Assembly: GCA_030690245.1 (NCBI GenBank) | Contig: JAUYGW010000246.1 | Location: 1 to 10,356, forward strand | Direction of reading: 5' to 3' | Source: Gallionella sp. | Lineage (GTDB): Bacteria; Pseudomonadota; Gammaproteobacteria; Burkholderiales; Gallionellaceae | DNA: 10,356 nt | In this document: positions 7,052-10,356 of the stretch, piece by piece | Layout of the letters: each line of letters opens with the position of its first letter | Position numbering within the stretch: position 1 is the first letter of the stretch | Notes under the pieces: generated by a model | Database searches by the model: none | Told to the model about the DNA's origin: nothing | Seen by the model: only the letters and a program-made list of their open reading frames with translations | Made by a program: the position numbers and the translations under genes

Positions 7052-7172
7052 AGCCACGGATGAAAACGGATTGACAATGGGTTATATCGGCTTTCCCCAT
7101 GCAGTTGGTGAGAAATGCCAAACTTCCGTAACGCGATGTTTTATCCGTGCTTATCCGTGTAAATCCGTGGCT
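7052..7172. repeat. 121-bp inverted-repeat element (MITE-like), between convergent genes
   Basis: AGCCACGGAT at 7052-7061 is repeated inverted at 7163-7172. Beyond these perfect 10 bp the arms again share CGGAT after a 5-nt divergence. The right arm holds three tandem-like copies of ATCCGTG (7143-7149, 7153-7159, 7163-7169). There is no reading frame of note inside. Repeats built on AGCCACGGAT and ACACGGAT are, as far as I recall, scattered in intergenic DNA of many bacteria. This one fills most of the 155-nt gap between the end of pap and the end of the DUF2288 gene. I see no classical terminator with a T-run there. Confidence 0.65.
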
Positions 7173-7188
7173 AACTGAGATTTTAGGG

Positions 7189-7500
7189 TTAGTGTAATCT
7201 GCCCACCGGCTGCACCAGCACCCACGGGCTGACCACTACCGCCCATACCAGCGCATCGGTTTCAGCCCACTCGCGCGCCTGTTCATCCGACACCCGCGCT
7301 ACCTTGCCCGCCATCGCCCATTGCTGGATCTGTTCCACATTGTCTTCGGACATCTGAAATGCGACCTCGACCAGATCCAGATCGGCGGAGACCATCAATG
7401 CCGTGCCGCCGGCAAAGAAGCGCTGCAATTCCTTCCACGCGATTTTCGAAGTTTCAAGATTGATCTTGGCGCGGAATGTCTCGCCGGGATTTGTATTCAT
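7189..7500 (-). CDS. DUF2288 family protein
   Basis: This is a small conserved proteobacterial protein of 103 residues with no established function. I recognise the family by KINLETSKIAWKELQRFFAG (14-33), the acidic DLDLVEVA segment and the C-terminal tryptophan-containing WAVVVSPWVLVQPVGRLH; the last assignment is from memory of the family. No signal peptide or membrane segment is visible. I chose ATG 7500 because a single base separates it from the TGA of pyrC (7502-7504), an arrangement typical of translational coupling; the longer frame reading upstream through pyrC is spurious. Its stop (7189-7191) faces the convergent pap gene across the inverted-repeat element. Confidence 0.82.
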   Translation of the reverse strand: MNTNPGETFRAKINLETSKIAWKELQRFFAGGTALMVSADLDLVEVAFQMSEDNVEQIQQWAMAGKVARVSDEQAREWAETDALVWAVVVSPWVLVQPVGRLH

Positions 7501-7501
7501 C

Positions 7502-8536
7502 TCAGTCGCCCATCTTCCACGCAATTGCTTCGCCGGCGCGCAGCGGCACCAGCCGATGTTCGCCGAACGCGAGGCTGTCCGGCGCCTGCCAGCTTTCCTT
7601 GCGCAGCGTGATCTTGCCGGTGTTGCGCGGCAGGCGGTAATAATCCGCACCGTAAAAGCTGGCGAAGCCTTCCAATCTGTCCAGCGCGCCAAGTTGCTCG
7701 AACGCTTCGGCATACAGTTCGATGGCGGCATGCGCGGTGTAGCAGCCGGCGCAGCCGCAAGCCGTTTCCTTGGTGTGCTGCGCGTGCGGCGCGCTGTCGG
7801 TGCCGAGAAAGAATTTCGGGTTGCCGCTGGCGGCGGCTTTGCCCAATGCCTCGCGGTGTGTTTCGCGCTTCAACACCGGCAGGCAGAAGTAATGCGGGCG
7901 CAGCCCGCCGCTGAACAGCGCGTTGCGGTTGTACAACAGGTGATGCACGGTGATGGTCGCCGCGATGTTGTCCGGCGCGTCCGTCACGAACTGCACCGCG
8001 TCGCGCGTGGTGATGTGCTCGAACACCACGCGCAGTTGCGGCAGGTCGCGCAGCAGCGGGATCATCACGCGCTCGATGAACACTGCCTCGCGGTCGAATA
8101 TGTCCACTGCGGGGTCGGTGACTTCGCCATGCACCAGCAGCGGCATCCCGCAGCGCTGCATTTCTTCCAGCGCGGGATACGCCTTGCGGATGTCCGTCAC
8201 GCCCGCGTCGGAGTTGGTGGTCGCTCCCGCCGGATACAGCTTGACCGCATGCACTGCGCCGCTTGCAACAGCGCGCTGGATTTCCTTTGCCGTGGTGTTG
8301 TCGGTGAGATACAGCGTCATCAGCGGACGGAACCTCGAGCTTGTCGGCAAGGTGGCGAGGATGCGCGTGCGGTAAGCCTGCGCCTGTGAAGTCGTGGTGA
8401 CCGGTGGCCTGAGATTCGGCATCACGATGGCGCGGGCGAATTGCCGCGCGGTATCCGGCAGCACCGACTGCATCAGCGCACCGTCGCGCAGATGCAGGTG
8501 CCAGTCGTCGGGGCGGGTGAGAGTAAGCTGTTGCAT
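7502..8536 (-). CDS. pyrC: Dihydroorotase, class II (E. coli PyrC type)
   Basis: This enzyme of de novo pyrimidine synthesis interconverts N-carbamoyl-aspartate and dihydroorotate. The protein has 344 residues (E. coli 348). The binuclear zinc site is complete: H13-L-H15-L-R17, K99 (carboxylated Lys) in [14 protein letters not shown]136 in LLVHGE, H174 in FEHITT and D247 in GTDSAPH. The conserved [15 protein letters not shown] segment is also present. ATG 8536 gives the family N-terminus, with the first metal His at position 13. Only a weak GGAA lies upstream. It is first in a two-gene unit with the DUF2288 gene and diverges from rnpB, leaving about 91 bp for both promoters. Long frames on both strands across this gene are shadows. 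Confidence 0.97.
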   Translation of the reverse strand: MQQLTLTRPDDWHLHLRDGALMQSVLPDTARQFARAIVMPNLRPPVTTTSQAQAYRTRILATLPTSSRFRPLMTLYLTDNTTAKEIQRAVASGAVHAVKLYPAGATTNSDAGVTDIRKAYPALEEMQRCGMPLLVHGEVTDPAVDIFDREAVFIERVMIPLLRDLPQLRVVFEHITTRDAVQFVTDAPDNIAATITVHHLLYNRNALFSGGLRPHYFCLPVLKRETHREALGKAAASGNPKFFLGTDSAPHAQHTKETACGCAGCYTAHAAIELYAEAFEQLGALDRLEGFASFYGADYYRLPRNTGKITLRKESWQAPDSLAFGEHRLVPLRAGEAIAWKMGD

Positions 8537-8614
8537 GGTGATGTTCCGGCAGATTTGGAGAGGAAGGATTGTAATTCAAAGGCAAGCGCGCTGCGTTTTT
8601 CCGTCGCGCGGTGT

Positions 8615-8620
8615 TAAACT
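8615..8620 (+). promoter_or_regulatory. Possible -10 element of the rnpB promoter
   Basis: TAAACT matches the sigma-70 -10 consensus at 4 of 6 positions and ends 7 nt before the first base of the mature RNA at 8628, the expected distance. No convincing -35 hexamer is seen near 8592-8597. Confidence 0.4.
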
Positions 8621-8791
8621 CCGCATCGAAGCTGGCTAGACAGTCGCCGCGTCCGCAAGGGCGGGGAGGAAAGTCCGGGCTCCACAGAGCAGGATGCCGG
8701 TTAATGGCCGGACGCCGTGAGGCGATGGAAAGTGCCACAGAAAATACACCGCCGATGGCCCGACTTTGCCGCTCGCAAGAGCGGCAAAGTC

Positions 8792-8835
8792 TTCTCAGGA
8801 AGAACAGGGGCGAAAGCTCCTGTGAATATTGAGAA
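8792..8835 (+). other. Extra hairpin within RNase P RNA
   Basis: TTCTCA (8792-8797) pairs with TGAGAA (8830-8835), and inside it ACAGGGGC pairs with GCTCCTGT around a GAAA tetraloop, with one G-U. The hairpin sits between the 13-bp GCAA-capped stem and the GGG that pairs back to CCC at 8759-8761, so it turns a simple arm into a three-way junction. Confidence 0.65.
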
Positions 8836-9017
8836 GGGATCAGGTAAGGTTGAAATGGCGAGGTAAGAGCTCACCGCGCTGGTGGCAACATCAGTGGCAG
8901 GGTAAACCCCATCCGGAGCAAGACCAAATAGGCAGGCCATGACGTTGCTCGCGTCGCCTGCGGGTAGGTTGCTTGAGCGTCAGGTAACGAAACGCCTAGA
9001 GGAATGACTGTCCACGA

Positions 9018-9039
9018 CAGAACCCGGCTTACCGGCCAG
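9018..9039 (+). repeat. Direct repeat, copy 1: 3' end of rnpB
   Basis: This 22-nt part of rnpB, beginning CAGAACCCGGCTTA, recurs at 10059-10080 with two transitions (G9026 to A, C9037 to T). The two copies are 1041 bp apart and enclose the DHH phosphoesterase gene. Confidence 0.85.
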
Positions 9040-9085
9040 CTTCACCTCTTTTACAAAATGATATAAATTTTCCGGATCAGTCACG

Positions 9086-10048
9086 ATGAACCATGATGTT
9101 TTTAACGGCGATGCCGACGGCATTTGCGCGCTGCATCAACTGCGGCTCGCTTTTCCTGCGGCCAATAACCTCGTCACCGGCACCAAGCGCGAGATCGACC
9201 TGCTCCGGCGCGTGGAAGCCGGCCCCGGCGACGAGGTGACGGTGCTCGATCTGGCCTTGAGCCAGAACCGGGATGCCCTGCTTGCGCTGCTCGGCAAGGG
9301 AGCGAAGGTCAGCTATTTCGACCACCATGTTGCGGAGGATATTCCGGAGCATCCCAACTTGACCGCCATGATCGACACCAGCCAGGATGTCTGCACCAGC
9401 CTGCTGGTGAACCGGCATCTGTCCGGCAAGCATCTGGCCTGGGCGGTCATCGGCGCGTTCGGCGACAATCTCCACGAAGCCGCATACCAGGCCGCCAAGC
9501 CGCTCGGCCTCAACCTCCAGCAACTCAACATGCTGCGCGAACTGGGCGAGTGCCTCAACTACAACAGCTACGGGGAGTCCGTGGAGGATTTGAATTTTCA
9601 CCCGGCGGAGCTGTACCGCATCCTGCACCAGCACAAGAACCCGTTCGTCTTTGCTAATGAAGACGGTGTTTTTGAAATACTGAAGCAGGGGTACGCCGAG
9701 GATATGGCTTTCGCCCGCGCCATTCGTCCGGAGCATGAAACCGCGAACGGCGCGGTTTACATTCTTCCCGCCAAACCCTGGAGCCGCCGCGTGAGCGGCG
9801 CTTTTGGCAACACCCTCGCCACCACCTCCCCCGATCGCGCCCATGCCGTCCTGACGCAGCGCAGCGACGGCGCTTTTGTCGTCAGCGTGCGTGCGCCGCA
9901 GTCCAGCAATGGCGGCGCCGACATACTATGCTCCCGCTTCGCCACGGGAGGCGGAAGAAAGAGGGCGGCGGGAATCAACCGGCTTCCGGAAAACGAACTG
10001 CCGCGGTTCATGCAGGCGTTCGACGAGGTGTTTTCCGCAGCATCGTAA
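9086..10048 (+). CDS. DHH/DHHA1 family phosphoesterase
   Basis: The protein has 320 residues and the metal-binding motifs of the DHH superfamily (RecJ, NrnA and relatives): NGDADG with D9 and D11, VLDLA with D55, FDHH with D79-H80-H81, and GAFGDN with D127. The C-terminal DHHA1 motif is GGGRKRAAG (288-296), with R291 where most members have His. It is therefore probably a metal-dependent phosphodiesterase or exonuclease. The substrate (short RNA, single-stranded DNA or a cyclic dinucleotide) cannot be told. ATG 9086 places the first motif at residue 7; the ribosome site is weak (GGAT). TATAAA at 9062-9067 may be its own -10 element. It lies 38 nt after rnpB and is bracketed by copies of the rnpB 3' end, so it may be cargo of an old insertion. 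Confidence 0.9.
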   Translation: MNHDVFNGDADGICALHQLRLAFPAANNLVTGTKREIDLLRRVEAGPGDEVTVLDLALSQNRDALLALLGKGAKVSYFDHHVAEDIPEHPNLTAMIDTSQDVCTSLLVNRHLSGKHLAWAVIGAFGDNLHEAAYQAAKPLGLNLQQLNMLRELGECLNYNSYGESVEDLNFHPAELYRILHQHKNPFVFANEDGVFEILKQGYAEDMAFARAIRPEHETANGAVYILPAKPWSRRVSGAFGNTLATTSPDRAHAVLTQRSDGAFVVSVRAPQSSNGGADILCSRFATGGGRKRAAGINRLPENELPRFMQAFDEVFSAAS

Positions 10049-10058
10049 TTACAGGCGC

Positions 10059-10080
10059 CAGAACCCAGCTTACCGGCTAG
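10059..10080 (+). repeat. Direct repeat, copy 2: displaced rnpB 3'-end fragment (att-like)
   Basis: This segment is 20/22 identical to 9018-9039 inside rnpB and starts 10 nt after the DHH gene stop. The rest of rnpB is absent here. Duplication of the 3' end of an RNA gene, in the same orientation, at the far side of an adjacent segment is what site-specific integration leaves. No integrase gene lies between the copies. Confidence 0.8.
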
Positions 10081-10220
10081 TGTAGTGTTGCACGCTATGT
10101 GGACTTATGCCAAAGTGCAGAACGGCATTGTAGGTCGGGTTTCAACCCGACATGTCGGGCTAAAGCCCGACCTACAAGGGTTTGCGCTTAAGTGCCGTCA
10201 AGAACGATGCACTACACTAG
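10077..10220. mobile_element. 144-bp non-coding element with 11-bp terminal inverted repeats (MITE-like)
   Basis: CTAGTGTAGTG at 10077-10087 is matched by its perfect reverse complement at 10210-10220. There is no reading frame inside. The centre is the REP-like palindrome at 10128-10177. Because the outermost CTAG is itself palindromic, it could be a duplicated target rather than part of the terminal repeats. The left end overlaps the last four bases of the displaced rnpB fragment. Confidence 0.55.
10128..10177. repeat. REP-like double hairpin
   Basis: TTGTAGGTCGGG (10128-10139) and CCCGACCTACAA (10166-10177) are perfectly complementary. Inside, GTCGGGTT/AACCCGAC (10134-10151) and GTCGGGC/GCCCGAC (10154-10171) form two separate short stems. 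Palindromes of the GTAGGTCGGG...CCCGACCTAC type are, as I recall, common extragenic repeats in proteobacteria. As the first strong structure after the DHH gene it could also end or stabilise that transcript. Confidence 0.8.
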
Positions 10221-10356
10221 GGAAGGTCTGAACAAGTAGCCAAAAATGAAAACGCCGAATCCACAATCTGCCGCGAATGCTGAAATTGGCAAGAAACGCC
10301 CACATTGTTGGGCATTTCGCCTGTCCTTCCGGCCCATTTCCCGTTCATCAGGCGCA
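10221..10356. mobile_element. Possible insertion-sequence end, cut by the window edge
   Basis: GGAAGGTCTGAACAAGT at 10221-10237 begins directly after CTAG and looks like the terminal inverted repeat of an IS. The rest of the stretch up to the edge has no gene and would be the non-coding leader of such an element. No transposase is visible in the window and the other end is not present, so this is a resemblance from memory only. Otherwise I see nothing in this stretch. Confidence 0.35.

Larger units (their letters stand above)
8628..9047 (+). ncRNA. rnpB: RNase P RNA, bacterial type A
   Basis: This is the catalytic RNA that trims 5' leaders from tRNA precursors together with the RnpA protein. 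It starts GAAGCTGG and ends CCAGCTTCACCT, which pair to close the molecule. In between are the universal blocks GAGGAAAGTCCGGGCTCC (8666-8683), CCGCCGATGGCC, ATCAGGTAAGG, GGTAAACCCCATCCGGAGCAAG, CAAATAGG, GGTAGG, GCTTGAG and GACAGAACCCGGCTTA. The length is about 420 nt, against 377 in E. coli. Much of the excess is between GATGGCCC and GGGATCAGG, where E. coli has a short hairpin. Here there is a 13-bp stem with a GCAA loop (8762-8791) followed by an added hairpin (8792-8835). A TCTTTT run follows at 9047-9052. The ends are assigned by analogy with E. coli. Confidence 0.96.

Noticed and set aside
7403..8389. A 328-codon plus-strand frame opposite pyrC
   Set aside because: The minus strand encodes a complete dihydroorotase with every metal ligand over the same bases.
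7497..8738. A 413-codon minus-strand frame spanning pyrC and the start of rnpB
   Set aside because: It is out of frame with pyrC, overlaps a structural RNA gene and has Arg/Ala-rich shadow composition.
9077..9844. A 255-codon minus-strand frame opposite the DHH gene
   Set aside because: It is antisense to the DHH motifs; no domain is seen.

Overview
The window looks like chromosomal DNA of a betaproteobacterium. I would guess the Gallionellaceae/Nitrosomonadales neighbourhood, inferred from protein style: a SixA beginning M-D-M-I-L-W-R-H-A-E-A, a PyrC-DUF2288 pair, YggX, a type-A RNase P RNA and moderately high GC. No taxonomic search was possible. Coding density is high and most of the window is core metabolism. 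The unusual material lies in the intergenic DNA and around the RNase P RNA gene.

Layout, left to right. Positions 1-1956 (minus) hold most of a TonB-dependent outer-membrane receptor whose 3' end lies off the left edge. It carries Cys-x3-Met and His-x-Met motifs like those of copper receptors of the OprC type. A 286-nt divergent intergenic region (1957-2242) follows, filled with alternating inverted copies of a CAATATG core. On the plus strand come yggX (2243-2515) and ppk1 (2528-4612, TTG start), tightly coupled. A small minus-strand gene (4609-4956) overlaps the ppk1 stop and encodes a Lys/Ala-rich tail joined to a ribbon-helix-helix-like domain. Divergent from it are sixA (5056-5508) and the two-domain PPK2-type polyphosphate:AMP phosphotransferase gene pap (5537-7033). 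A 121-bp inverted-repeat element (7052-7172) separates pap from a convergent minus-strand pair, pyrC (8536-7502) followed by a DUF2288 gene (7500-7189).

The gene for RNase P RNA (rnpB, about 8628-9047) lies divergently from pyrC and has an extra hairpin of about 44 nt. A DHH/DHHA1 phosphoesterase gene (9086-10048) follows. Immediately after it is a 20/22 copy of the rnpB 3' end (10059-10080), so the DHH gene is bracketed by direct repeats like those at an integration site. That copy abuts a 144-bp element with 11-bp terminal inverted repeats and a REP-like palindrome in its middle. The right edge (10221-10356) resembles the end of an insertion sequence.

How the genes work together: ppk1 makes polyphosphate from ATP, and pap uses polyphosphate to convert AMP to ADP. 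The sixA phosphohistidine phosphatase and the basic-tailed small protein sit between them, so 2528-7033 reads as a polyphosphate locus. The remaining genes are pyrimidine synthesis, tRNA processing, oxidative protection of iron-sulfur clusters and (probably) metal uptake; they have no obvious link to polyphosphate.
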